This document shows, one piece after another, positions 25,946 through 36,206 of a DNA stretch of 64,000 nucleotides. Both the position numbers and the translations under genes were made by a program. Positions within the stretch are counted from its first letter, which is position 1, and every line of letters begins with the position of its first letter. This DNA comes from Solen grandis (taxonomy: Eukaryota; Mollusca; Bivalvia; Adapedonta; Solenidae), in assembly GCA_021229015.1 (NCBI GenBank), contig CM037778.1, positions 13,979,294-14,043,293 on the forward strand. Reading direction: 5' to 3'. Under the pieces are notes generated by a model. That model searched no databases. It was given only the letters and a program-made list of their open reading frames with translations, and had not been told where the DNA came from.

Positions 25946-27125
25946 AGCTCACATGAGCACAACGTGCTCAAGGTGAGCTTTTCTGATCGCCTTTTGTCCG
26001 GCGTTCGTCGTCCGTCGTCCGTGCGTCCGTGCGTGCGTCCGTGCGTCCGGCGTCAACAATTGCTTCAAACAACATCTCCTCCTAGACGGCTTGGCCAATT
26101 TGAAATTTTTTTGCAGGAATGTTCCTTGGATGAAGCTCTACTAAATTTGTATAAATGGTTCTGGTCCATTGCATAATTAGGTCACAGGAGCTAAAAATAG
26201 ATTTTAAAAATGCAAACTTTGAAAATCTTCTTCTGCAAACCTGCAAGGCCTAGAGCTTAGATATTTGGTATGTAGCATCATCTTATGGGCCACTACCAAG
26301 ATTGTAAAATAGCCCTATGGTGAAAAAAAAAATTTTTTCCAAAAAAGGCCTAGAGCTTAGATATTTGGTATGAAGCATCATCTTATGGGCCACTACCTAG
26401 ATTGTACAAATCATAGCCCTATGGTGATAAATGACCCAGCACCAGGGGTCACTTGTTTTACATAGAGTTATATAGGAAAATCTTAAAAAATCTTCTTCCA
26501 TGAATGCATAAGGCCTAGAGCTTAGATATTTGGTATGAAGCATCATCTTATGGGCAACTACCAAGATTGTACAAATCATAGCCCAATGGTGATAAATGAC
26601 CCCGCACCAGGGGTCACTTGTTTTACACAGAGTTATATAGGAAAATCTGAAAAAATCTTCTTCTATGAATCCATAAGGCCTAGAGCTTAGATATTTGGTA
26701 TGTAGCATCATCTTATGGGCCACTACCAAGATTGTACAAATCATAGCCCAATGGTGATAAATGACCCCACACCAGGGGTCACTTGTTTTACATAGAGTTA
26801 AATAGGAAAATCTTAAAAAATCTTCTATGAATCTTCTTCTATGAATCAATAAGGCCTAGAGCTAAGATTTTTGGTATGTAGTAGCATCTAATGGTTCATT
26901 ACAAAGATTTTCAAAGTCTTGGCCCTACGGTGATAAATGACCCTGCGCCCAAGTCTTCTCTGAAACCATATGGCCCATTGCTTAGATATTTGGTGTGTAG
27001 TATTGTCAGGGGTAAAATGTTTTAGATTAAGTTATATCAGAATCCTTGTCTGTTTAAAAACCTTGACATCAGTTGAAGCAATGGTACTCAGGTGAGCATT
27101 TCAGGGCCATCATGGCCCTCTTGTT
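25946..27125. mobile_element. Hairpin-ended repeat, GCTCACCTGAGC family, variant with a different core
   Basis: Begins with hairpin GAGCACAACGTGCTC and ends CTCAGGTGAGCATTTCAGGGCC. The interior differs from copies 1-2: four to five tandem units of about 165-185 bp carrying AAGGCCTAGAGCTTAGATAT and CACCAGGGGTCACTTG. A 150-codon minus-strand frame across these units is a product of the tandem repeat, not a gene. Confidence 0.7.
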
Positions 27126-27767
27126 TTTATTATGATGCCTTCGGATAAAGCTGTGACATAAATACTAACGAAAATCTTAAAATTAACTAGAGTAAAGCTA
27201 TATAAATTTAACAACATGGACAACATTTTTAGAAAACATTTGTTTAAAATATGTGAAAAATTACATAATATGTATACATATATGAAAAATCGGTGGATTT
27301 AAGTAAGTAATTCATTTTAAGTATAGAAAATGAATATTACATTTAGAAAAGTTTTATGAATGAGTAAACCACGTGTATCACATGTTGTCAGAAGGTTGAG
27401 AGGAAGCCGGTTACTTGTAATATCTACACGGGTGTGAAAATAATAATTTCGCACCAATTATTATTATTTTTATTATTGAAACTCTGCTTCGAAATTGACA
27501 TGGTATTTTGCCGTCGACATTTTTGCTTTGTGGCTACTTTGACATTCAATGCATTAAGGAAAAAAAAACATCAAAAAAGTCATAAATACCAAACATTTAT
27601 TTTACGAGATTGAGAATTAAAACAGAAAATAAACTTTGTTGATTATGGTTACTTAATCTATTATTTTGTTTCTTATGCTCTGATTTCCGAATTGAAAATT
27701 GCTGATAAAAACAAAAACAGTCGGCTCATTTCAGTCACATTTGAGGAGGGGTCAGTTTCACGAAACA
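27126..27767. other. Non-coding left flank of the Polinton
   Basis: AT-rich, no gene recognised. It is interrupted at TACGCA by the Polinton and resumes at 44824. Confidence 0.5.
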
Positions 27768-27773
27768 TACGCA
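27768..27773. repeat. Target-site duplication, left (TACGCA)
   Basis: TACGCA immediately precedes the element and is repeated exactly at 44824-44829. Six-bp duplications are the hallmark of Polinton/Maverick integration. Confidence 0.9.
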
Positions 27774-28071
27774 AGTAGTATAGGGTGGCACTATGGTACC
27801 AAGGTACCATAAATTTTATTTTTTATGGTACCGTGGTACCATAATTTTTTTTTTTTTTGGTATTTATGGTACCAAATCTATAGTACCGAATGGTACTCTA
27901 TATGAAAACAGAATCTATAGTACCGAATGGTACTCTATATGAAAACAAAATCTATAGTACCGAATGGTACTCTATATGAAAACAGATTTATGTAAAATTG
28001 TAAAAATGACAATTGTAAAATGTCCTTTCGAGACATTGGGGTTGGCCCTGAAAAGGGCCGTTTTGTTTCTT
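27774..28071 (+). repeat. Left terminal inverted repeat
   Basis: 298 bp matching 44823-44524. From the tip inward: two near-palindromes built from TATGGTACC, a T14 tract, three tandem 37-bp units (27875-27985), each holding AGTACC-GAAT-GGTACT, and at the inner edge a histone-like stem-loop (28044-28059) oriented for minus-strand transcripts. Confidence 0.95.
28044..28059 (-). terminator. Histone-type 3' stem-loop (left TIR)
   Basis: On the minus strand: GGCCCT-TTTC-AGGGCC, 6-bp stem and UUUC loop, preceded by AAAAC and followed by AACCCC. A purine-rich GAAAGGACA lies about 14 nt downstream. It sits 49 nt after the stop codon of the minus-strand gene 28109-28447. The match to the metazoan histone mRNA 3' element is direct; its use is inferred. 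Confidence 0.8.
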
Positions 28072-28108
28072 ATGAATTGTGGTCCATACCACATGTTGTA
28101 CAGTCCCA

Positions 28109-28447
28109 TCACATATTGTGGTCTATACCACACGTTTGACAGTCCCATCCCATGACATATCTCTTCATCCATCCTGCAAGGAGATGCAAATGACAACGGG
28201 TTAGATCCTTGTCACCTATGAAGTTCAGGCTGTCTCCCGATCCCTGTAGTAGGGTAGATGGTACATCTTCAAAGGTAACTGACAGGTAATTAGGGAGATC
28301 TCCCCTTTTTGTAAGAGTGACATATAGATCATACACATCAACTTGGTCGTGATAGCTGTCTGGGTCGCTCTCTCGTTCCTCATAGCTGGGACTGTCGAGG
28401 AACAATTTTAGCAAGTCTGGGGTGGATCTACGTGTGTACGGTCTCAT
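28109..28447 (-). CDS. Polinton accessory protein, leftmost gene, unknown function
   Basis: A 112-residue protein, moderately acidic at the N-terminus (ERESDPDSYHDQVD), with a Cys/His-containing C-terminal third (TRCHLHLL and CQTCGIDH). No known domain is recognised and no transmembrane segment is obvious. The start at 28447 follows a TATA box (CTATAAAA, minus, around 28494-28487) by about 40 nt, and the stop is followed by a histone-type stem-loop. It is the outermost gene and points toward the left end. Expression from a module shared with the right-end genes suggests co-regulation. A Cys/His zinc-binding role is possible but unproven. Confidence 0.6.
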   Translation of the reverse strand: MRPYTRRSTPDLLKLFLDSPSYEERESDPDSYHDQVDVYDLYVTLTKRGDLPNYLSVTFEDVPSTLLQGSGDSLNFIGDKDLTRCHLHLLAGWMKRYVMGWDCQTCGIDHNM

Positions 28448-28479
28448 GTTTCAATCATGAATAATAAAGTATAGAGTAT

Positions 28480-28665
28480 TGCACTGTTTTATAGTACCGG
28501 ATTGACCTACTTTCTTGTGTTGGCGCACACCAATCAGAGAACGTTATTTTTTCATCCAATAAATCAAGTTCGACCTTGACCTGAGTTAGATAGCATTGTC
28601 TTCGGCCTTGACATTTTGGGGTGGATTGCCCTACTAACCTACTTTTTTCTTGACTATAAATTGTG
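28480..28665. promoter_or_regulatory. Bidirectional promoter module A
   Basis: The minus strand carries, in order, AGTAGG-type element, TGTCAAGGCCGAAGACAATG, AGGTCAAGGTCGAA, CTCTGATTGGTG (inverted CCAAT), AAGTAGGTCAATCC and TATAAAA (28494-28487). The same order occurs in modules B (42660-42850) and C (43985-44140). At the opposite edge a plus-strand TATAAA (28655-28660) faces the short unit to the right, so the module looks bidirectional. Confidence 0.7.
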
Positions 28666-28943
28666 TAATGCTGTGTATGTATTCATTCTTCACCTAAAAT
28701 TTCCTTCGTAAGTTATTCCGACGTGCAAGGAAGGTGTTACGAAAGGAGAAGAAAGTAGAAGTCAAGGAAGAGGGTATAAAGGAAGAGGGTGTTAACTTGT
28801 ACCCGAGTTTACCCCTTTGCCATTGTACCCGGATTTGTCAGGGTTTTACCTGGCTATCCAGAAGCCAGTAGGCATTACTGGCGGTATTTGTATTTGAGTG
28901 AGTGCTAGACACTTCTCAATAAATAACGGTCCTTTTCAGGACC
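28655..28943 (+). other. Short histone-mRNA-sized transcription unit, coding content unclear
   Basis: Plus-strand TATAAA at 28655 and stem-loop at 28928-28943 define a unit of roughly 260 nt. No single frame is open throughout. One frame gives a Lys/Arg/Glu-rich stretch (28720-28790) followed by a Cys-containing segment (CHCTRIC), another gives the Tyr/Trp-rich end before 28911. A small protein split by a frameshift is plausible; a non-coding RNA is also possible. An AATAAA at 28918-28923 just before the hairpin is an alternative 3' signal. Confidence 0.4.
28928..28943 (+). terminator. Histone-type 3' stem-loop with a covarying base pair
   Basis: GGTCCT-TTTC-AGGACC: compared with the other copies, the third stem pair C-G is replaced by T-A on both sides, keeping the helix. 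The A-rich ATAAATAAC precedes it. The 3' flank is ATTAC rather than AACCC, and GAAAGGATA follows about 15 nt downstream. Confidence 0.75.
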
Positions 28944-28991
28944 ATTACAATGATGTAGAAAGGATAACTAATACAATTGTCATATGATTTT

Positions 28992-28997
28992 TTTATT
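28992..28997 (-). terminator. Poly(A) signal for the zinc-knuckle gene
   Basis: Minus-strand AATAAA about 112 nt beyond the stop at 29109; no histone-type hairpin is found on this strand here. It converges with the preceding unit. Confidence 0.5.
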
Positions 28998-29108
28998 GTG
29001 TTTAACAACAAACATGTGTCAGTAACAATGAATTTAAAAACGTGCGTCATACAGCAAATAATGAACATAACACAACTTTGTTTTTTTTTCAAGTCTAGTG
29101 TTCAAATG

Positions 29109-29633
29109 TCATTTTTCGCTTCTTAGTGGTCGGTTACACTCTGTATTGCTTGTTGATGGGTGAGGCTCAGGACACACGATGCATGTGTTGACGCTTCTCT
29201 TGCGTTTCTTGGGTTTTACGGTAGGTTTCTCCAACTCAGAGACAGTCTCTAGTAGCTCAACATCACTGTCCGTCTGTGGCACTGTCTCAACTACGTCCAT
29301 TTTCTGCATTTCACTGTCCACCTGTGCGTTTACTGTAGGTACAGTACTATTCATCCCTTTCTTAGGACAAGCGGATGCAAAGTGGCCTAGTTCGTGACAA
29401 CTGTAGCACACTGTAGGTTTTGGGCAATTAGAAACAAATGTCCCGGTTATGACAACGGTAGCACACCCGTGCTGTTTGAGGTGTTGAAGCTTTCTTCGTA
29501 ATGCCGATGCATAATGCCCCTTTTCCTGACAGCGGTGCATGTCACTTGTCTTTCTGTTTCTAGTCTGATCAGCTTGTCACTGATAGCTTGTAGTTGTCCT
29601 TTCACCCAGAACTCCAAATGTATTGCAGGTCAT
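29109..29633 (-). CDS. CCHC zinc-knuckle protein, frame-broken
   Basis: Encodes a probable nucleic-acid-binding protein. One intact CX2CX4HX4C knuckle is in frame (CYSCHELGHFASAC, about 29415-29375). Immediately upstream, remnants of two more knuckles (RCQEKGHYASA near 29528; CYRCHN in another frame near 29460) are displaced by single-base indels, so three tandem knuckles are inferred. The acidic C-terminal half includes DSDVELLETVSELEKP and a basic KPKKRKRS (NLS-like). An ATG at 29633, after a TATAAAG at 29697-29691, is the likely original start. It is divergent from the polymerase gene. CCHC proteins are usual in retroelement Gag but not diagnostic of it; no Gag capsid is seen. Confidence 0.65.
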
Positions 29634-29690
29634 TCTGAACAGGCAGTCTAATCAGGTTTGAGAGTGATGAAGTGGACGGGTCACACCGCA

Positions 29691-29736
29691 CTTTATAGGC
29701 CTGAGATCAGGTGGGCGGAGCTTAGATGTATAAAAA
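29691..29736. promoter_or_regulatory. Divergent core promoter between zinc-knuckle gene and polymerase
   Basis: A minus-strand TATAAAG (29697-29691) and plus-strand TATAAAA (29729-29735) flank a GGGCGG box (29713-29718). The plus TATA lies 38 nt before the polymerase ATG at 29767. No AGGTCA module is present, so this promoter differs from those of the accessory genes. Confidence 0.6.
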
Positions 29737-29766
29737 AGCTTTGCTCACTTACTTATAATCACAACG

Positions 29767-32700
29767 ATGTCGAGTAGTGAAGGAAAGCCAGCGATGATGA
29801 TGAGCCCCTGCAAAAAGACCAAGAGTGATATACGGGAATTATTCCATACAGCCACGGTCACAGAGAATTCAAGAAAGTTTAAAACGAAGGGCCACGTGTA
29901 CCGAGTTACATTTGAAAGATATAAAAAACCGTTTGAATTTTTCACATCAAACTTTTCAATGACATGGTGAAACAGTTATACAGAGAAGCACGGGTCAATG
30001 ACAAAACGATCAAATTCGTATCTCCATAAATCATCTGACCTAGCATTGGTATCCACATTCCATTCGGGAATGCAACACACATTTCAGGAGATACGCTGTT
30101 GAACGAAATAGAGAAAATATCACAAAGCAACCACAAGTTGAGATTCATGACGGGGATCTCCAGTTAGAAATGACACATGTCATTATGCCCGAGGGAGGTG
30201 GAAGAACAAAAAGAACGTTTGGATCGCACCTAAGCATTGAGAACATGTCAAAGTCAAAAAGAAGTATGATAAAGATAGACAATGTTCACGACGTTTTGTG
30301 TTTGGCACGATCAATTGTGGTGGGATATGTAAACTCAATTAAAACGGACGATACAGCCTGGAAGAAGCGATGGAATTTATGAGACAATCTGAAAAAATTT
30401 CTTCAAGCCAAGAAGCCAAGACATTGTTAGATAGTGTGGGCATTAGTCCAAATCAGCCTTGTGGTATAGAAGAATACAAGAAGATTCAAGCCCACCTTTA
30501 TCCAGACTATGTGATCAAAGTGTGGCCACAATTTGAGAAAATGGACGTGTTGTTCAATCACCCACCTCTGACAGACAAAAGCAAAGTGATTCACATTTAT
30601 CATCATGATAAACATTATGATTGCATTACATCAATCACTGGTTTCCTGGGATGCAGCTACTTCTGTGAACACTGTAACTACGGTTATAACAACAGAGAAG
30701 CTCACTGGTGTAAGAAGACACTATGCCCAAAAGAAGGATTCTTTCCATGTGGTCACTGTGGTAGAACATTTCATAGTCAGAAATGTTTTGATCAGCACAA
30801 AGCGAAACCAGGAAAATCTACAAAAACATCTGTGAAAGTGTATGGCAATGCAAGACCTGTGGTCAAATGGTTGTGGGTACAAAGAAGAACCATCTCTGTC
30901 CTGGCACTAAAAAATGCAAGTATTGCAAGAAAGTTGTGGATGCAGAACATCAGTGTTATATCCCACGTACAAAGAACCAGAGAACATGAAGTCACCGACT
31001 GTACCTTTCATCTTCTTTGACTTTGAGTGTCGATTTGATTCGGGTGAACATATACCAAACTTTTGTGTTGCTCAACGTGCTTGTGGAGACTGTATGTGTC
31101 AATCCATGAAAAACCCGTGTCAGAAATGCGAAGCTGTGGATGAGCCTAGAGAAAAAATATTTCGTGGTAACAACACTTTGTCAGAATTTTGTACATGGCT
31201 GTTTCAACCCAGTCACAAAGGTACCACAGTGATTGCTCACAACTCACAAGGATATGATGCACAGTTATTTTGAGGCACTTACTGACACATGATACAGCCA
31301 AACCAAAATTGATCATGAATGGAAGCAAAATTCTAATGATGAAAGCCCATCAAGTGAGATTCATCGACTCACTGAGTTTTCTCAACATGCCTTTGTCCGA
31401 TTTCCCCGACACGTTTGGATTGACTGAGATGGCAAAAGGATGGTTTCCATTTTATGCCAACACGGATGAATACCAAGACTACATTGGAGACTATCTCCCC
31501 GTACATTTTTACAGACCCGACAGCATGAAACCTGACAAGAGAGAAGCGTTTCTGAAATGGTATAATGCAAAGTGGCACAAAAGGCTGTGTTTCACTTTCA
31601 GTTAGAAATGCAAAAGTACTGCAAATCAGATGTGGACATCTTGAGACGAGGTTGTGGAGAGTTTAGGAAAGAACTGTTGGTCAGTGACCAAATTGATCCG
31701 TTCCTGGAAGCGACCACTCTAGCTCAAGTGTGTAAACAAAGCTTGGCGTAAAAATTCAATGCCTCCAAATACCTTGGCTGTAATCTCTGATGCCGGGTAT
31801 CCAAACAAAACTCGATACTCAATCAAAGGGATTCGTTGGATAGAAACAACTGCTTCCATTGAGAATAAGCACATTCGCCATGCATTAAATGGAGGTGAAG
31901 TACAAATTGGACCCTATTACGTTGACGGATTCCACAAAGAGACGAACACCGTATACGAATTCATGGGGTGTGGACACACGGATGTCCAAATGTTACCCAA
32001 GGAGAGACAGTGTGAACGGTTACACACTTCAAACTATGGAGCAGTTATACAATGCCACAACTTTTCGGTTGAAAGACTTGTCTCAACAAGGTTACAACAC
32101 AGTTGTAATGTGGGAATGTGACTTTGATCAGAAATGCAAGATTGAACCAGAATACAGAGATGCTGTGAACCGTTTCTTTCCCTTCCAAGAACCTATTTTA
32201 CCTCGGGATGCTTTGTTTGGTGGACGAACCAATGCCATTCAATTATACCATGAAGTGGATACAACCACCAAGGAAGAAATTAAGTATGCTGACATTTGCT
32301 CACTGTATCCATTCGTGAACAAGTACAAAACATACCCCGTGGGACATCCCAAACATCTTAAGTCAAGAGATGATTGATATAAACAACATTGGAATGTACA
32401 AGGGACTCATCAAATGTCGTGTATTGCCACCCCAAGACCTGTGGCTACCAGTCCTACCTATTCACTGTAAACAAGAAAATGATCTTTACACTGTGCCGTA
32501 CCTGTGCTGAGGAAGAGTGTGAAAAATGCAATCACACTCTGTACAAACGCATGTTGACAGGTACCTGGACCCATGTGGAAATAGCCAAAGCTCTTGAGGT
32601 AGGATACCAATTGGTAGACGTCTTCCACATCTGGCACTGGGACGCATGGAGTAAAGATGTGTATAAACAGTATATTAACAAATACTTGAAATTGAAACAA

Positions 32701-33553
32701 GAAGCAAGTGGTTACCCTAATTGGGTAAAAACAGAAGATGATGAAGCCCGCTTTAAACAGAATTACTTTCAGATAGAAGGTATCTGGCTCGACAACGTGA
32801 AAAAGAACAAAGGAAAAAGAGCGTTTGCCAAAACCATGTTGAACTGTTTGTGGGGTAAGAATGCACAAAACAATGTTCAAACCAAAACCGAGTATGTGAC
32901 TGAGGTGAACCGGTTGTATGACCTACTCTCCGACCGTCATGTCACTGTGCAGTTTGCCGAGATTTTCGATCATGACAACTTCATGTTGGTGAATTACTCG
33001 GATGAAACAGACGCAAACACAGCCCCATTCATCTTCAAATCCAGTGGTAGCTGCCTTCGTTACGTCCTATGCTCGACTTGAACTTTACACCCAGTTGGAA
33101 AAACTTGGAGATCGGGTACTGTATTTTGACACAGACAGTTGTATGTACATCTATGACCCTGACCAGTACAACATTCCAATTGAAGAGAGCCAGTTGGGAA
33201 AGTGGACAGATGAAGTACCACATGGACGCATTGTCAAATTCGTGGCATTAGGGCCAAAAAAACTATGGGTATGAATATATCGATGAAAAAGGAAATCGAC
33301 ATCAGAAATGCAAAGTAAAAGGCATCACTTTGGATTACAATGCTAGTCAAAAAGTCAATTTTAAGACTATGGTCAACTGTGTACAAGATCGCAAAATTAC
33401 AAGACAGTCATCGAATATGAATCCCGAATCAAGAGACATAGAAATCGCAAAGTGATCAGTGAGACACAGACCAAGACGTTCCGCTCAGTGTATACAAAGC
33501 GCGTGGTCGTGGACAAATATAAGACAGTGCCGTACGGTTACCGACCGTCATAA
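29767..33553 (+). CDS. Protein-primed family B DNA polymerase (pPolB), multiple frame breaks
   Basis: Replicates the element from protein-primed termini. Signatures in order: a Cys-rich zinc-binding region (30650-30970, several CX2C pairs); Exo I FFDFE (31012-31026); Exo II AHNSQGYDAQ (near 31237); Exo III YCKSDVDIL (31617); polymerase motif A DICSLYP (near 32290); motif B-like KTMLNCLWGK (near 32830); motif C YFDTDS (33121-33138); and a basic C-terminal tail ending PYGYRPS at 33553. The frame changes about ten times, e.g. near 29966, 30030, 30370, 30910-31010, 31265, 31600, 31745, 32050, 32380, 33020, 33265 and 33400. All catalytic residues I can see remain. About 1,250 residues is usual for Polintons. 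Confidence 0.9.
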
Positions 33554-33614
33554 CCGTTGGCTTGTAGTCGTGTTGCATAGCCTGAACGGTGGTGGAAACA
33601 TACGGAGATTCACG

Positions 33615-34235
33615 ATGAACACTCTACCAGTAGAAATACAACAGATGATCTACAGACATCTCGTTGAAGCTAATAAGAAACCTGCTGCATTTTGCAACGA
33701 GTTATTTTTTACTTGGGCACAGCGCGTTGGAAACAGAATAATTCACCAGACGATGAAGGATTCCTCTTGTTTAAACCAAGTTTATGATATGTTTCATGAT
33801 GTACGAGGGCGTAATCTTCCAATCAGCTATAAAAGTGTGGTCTTTCACGGATTTTTGCCATTTACAACCTGCTACGCAACCTGATCTCTGACGTGTGGTA
33901 CATATACATTGAGACCCTAAACATTGATACAGTGGAGGAAACTGAACCGTTTTGATGAGCGTATGTATCTCAGATTTGCGATTAACCACCGGAACGACAC
34001 ACCAGAGGATATACGTGCCATTTTACTGACTCCAGAACCTATCACTTGTGAGCAAGTGTTTAACATTTTTGGTAAACAGTGCAGCGCAATATTCAAACAA
34101 ACGAGGCCAAATCCTAGTGAACAGTTCTTTCAAGATCCCGATTTCAACAACTTAGAAAGGTTTGAGTTGGGAGACGAATCCCTCTGGGACACCTACAAAA
34201 TAAGATACTACGCAGAGTACTTGCAAGACGAATGA
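33615..34235 (+). CDS. F-box-like conserved Polinton protein, one frame break
   Basis: The N-terminus, MNTLPVEIQQMIYRHL, has the L-P-x-E-I-x-x-x-I pattern of F-box helices, which recruit targets to SCF ubiquitin ligases. The remainder (about 190 residues, including RYYAEYLQDE at the end) matches no family I can name. A frame change near 33870-33950 splits it. It follows the polymerase by about 60 nt and overlaps the next gene by ATGA (34232-34235), as expected for polycistronic-style packing. F-box assignment is by motif only. Confidence 0.55.
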
Positions 34236-34489
34236 GAAGTCAAAACATGGGAAATACTTCACTACAGGAAAAAAACATAACTCCAATTCGGAATCCATGG
34301 CGTAGAGCTGTGTTGTTGGCTGTGCGTGTACTTGGAATTCAATCAGAACAGGCGTTAAGACAATCGGAGGAACTGTTTGACGAAGTGTGCATGGCTTTAA
34401 ATGCTATGGGATATACCATGATATTGCCGGAATGGATGATGTATAAAGAAAGACTGATTCATGATGTGTGTCATAGTTTACATTTTTGA
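34232..34489 (+). CDS. Small conserved-looking protein, unknown function
   Basis: 85 residues in one uninterrupted frame, mostly helical in character: RNPWRRAVLLAVRVLG, then EELFDEVCMALNAMGY. It starts in an ATGA overlap with the F-box-like gene and ends 86 nt before the ATPase. Its position between polymerase and ATPase suggests an assembly or replication accessory role, but no domain is recognised. Confidence 0.5.
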   Translation: MRSQNMGNTSLQEKNITPIRNPWRRAVLLAVRVLGIQSEQALRQSEELFDEVCMALNAMGYTMILPEWMMYKERLIHDVCHSLHF

Positions 34490-34575
34490 CTGATGTTTGT
34501 TCAAGTGTTTTATTTGCTATGATGTATAAAATAAAATGTTGTCATGTCAATGCTGTTATTATTTCTTGGACCATC

Positions 34576-35228
34576 ATGGAAAGTAGTTTACTTTTTCAAC
34601 ATCCTAGTAACATTTTCATCTCAGGGCCAAGTGGTTCAGGAAAAACTCAATTTGTAAAAAAACTTATTGAGTACAAAACCGAATTATTTCATGCGGTACC
34701 ACAACGCATCGTCTGGTGTTACAAAGAATGGCAAAGTGCCTACGCACAGTTACAAGAACGTGAAGCTATCAAATTCATTCAGGGTATCCCTGAGGATGAT
34801 GAAGAGATAGTAGACGATACAACCTTACCCAAACCCCGTCATATTTGATGATATGTTAGGAGAAAAGATGAGGAGAAAATTAAATTATGGTTCACGCGAA
34901 AGGGACACCATAGAAATGCCACTGTCATTTACATCACACAAAACATGTTTCCAACAATCCAAGGCTAGTCGTACCATCAGCTTAAATGCACACTACATGG
35001 TATTATTTCAAAACACAAGAGATAAAGGCCAGATCAAAACACTTGCGAACCAAATACAACTACCCCATTTGGTGATGGCGTATTCAAGATGCAACCTCTA
35101 CACCTCATGGATATCTTATCATTGACTTTCACCCAAGAACACCCGACCAGAATCGTTTAAGAACAGATGTGTTCCATCGGTGGGTAACAGGTGAAGATCG
35201 AGGACCGACCGTCTACACTACAGTATAA
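34576..35228 (+). CDS. FtsK/HerA-type genome-packaging ATPase, frame-broken
   Basis: Pumps DNA into the capsid. A Walker A loop, GPSGSGKT, lies at residues 17-24 from the ATG at 34576. A Walker B-like NPVIFDDM spans the frame change near 34840. Later segments include the sensor-like ITQNMF (around 34940, another frame), SRTISLNAHYMVLFQN and a C-terminal DFHPRTPDQNRLRTDVF. Breaks lie near 34845, 34890, 34960, 35065 and 35110. Length (about 215 residues) and motif order fit Polinton A32-like ATPases. The ATG at 34576 was preferred over an upstream in-frame start because the Walker A spacing then matches the family. Confidence 0.85.
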
Positions 35229-35274
35229 AATGATAGGAACATGACACCCGATCATCATTAAGGATACACCTACC

Positions 35275-36173
35275 ATGGAAAACACACCACATACAGTGAT
35301 CAAAGCTCTAGAATCGTTGAGTCGGGAAAGAACCCAACGAAACGACAAGAGCTGGTAGAATCAGGATTAACAGAGATGGTAAAATGGTTCACCTTAGCTG
35401 CACGACTCATCTTAGAGAAAAAAGTAACCGTGGCAAAACAGACGATGAATTTTATGGAACGCAACAAAGACATTTTAAGACAGTTAGCTGATCAACATGT
35501 GGATCTGGCCACAAAACGACAACTTATTTTAAAACCTGGTGGTGGAGGTTTCCTTGGGGGCACCATCATTCGTACACTGCTTCGATGGAACGGGACCAAA
35601 GCTGTGAGAAAATTTGGTCCAGTAGCAAGAAAACAACCACCCAAACGAAAGTCACCAGCCAGGAAACGGTCACGACAACAACCACGAAAACAGCCAACCA
35701 AACGCAAGTCACCAGTAAGGAAACAAACAAGGAAGAAGCAGACATTGCCTCATGATCGATTTGTCACTGTAAGAAGAAAACGCTCTGTAACAACTGGAAC
35801 ACCAAAAGTGTCCCCCATACTGATTCGACGTGATGTTACATCAGGGACATCATCCAAAGCATCACCACTTGTGGCCCCATTCTCTCCACTGACCTCATCT
35901 ACTCCCCGTTCTAATAGAAGTTCGATGAGGTCTGGGTTGGCTACACCACAAGGATCAATGACAGTTTCACCAAACCCTACAGCTCGACGACAATTGTTTG
36001 ACCTTTCCAATTCTTCAAGTGGGCGTTCCTCATCATCATCATCATCAAGATTTTCACCAATCCCAAGTCTCCATTCCCCATTACCTACTGCCATTACTGC
36101 GATGAGAAATTCAGGACCACTGAGTAGTGCTGGCAATATCGCTTTACAAGCCCTTCAACAGTGGTATAAATAA
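35275..36173 (+). CDS. Basic, Ser-rich Polinton protein (core-like), one frame break
   Basis: Starts in good context (ACCATGG) at 35275; a single-base break near 35345 moves it to the long frame ending at 36173. The N-terminal third is helical. A Gly-rich hydrophobic patch (KPGGGGFLGGTII) follows, then about 60 residues of Lys/Arg/Pro/Gln-rich sequence with repeated KRKSPxRK (DNA-binding or nuclear-localisation character), then a Ser/Thr/Pro-rich tail. It resembles a virion core or scaffold protein in composition. No enzymatic motif. The GGGGFLGG patch could be an adenain-type cleavage region. Confidence 0.6.
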
Positions 36174-36206
36174 AAGAGACCAAACATTTCATCATCATTT
36201 GTCATC

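Noticed and set aside
26397..26849. 150-codon minus-strand frame as a gene
   Set aside because: It runs across tandem repeat units and repeats its own sequence (for example FSYITLCKTSDPW) at the repeat period.
27875..27985. CRISPR-like array
   Set aside because: Units are contiguous 37-bp tandem repeats without spacers, in an animal genome, within a Polinton TIR.
29109..29540. Zinc-knuckle gene as evidence for a retroviral Gag insertion
   Set aside because: No capsid domain, protease, RT or LTR accompanies it and it shares a head-to-head promoter with the Polinton polymerase.
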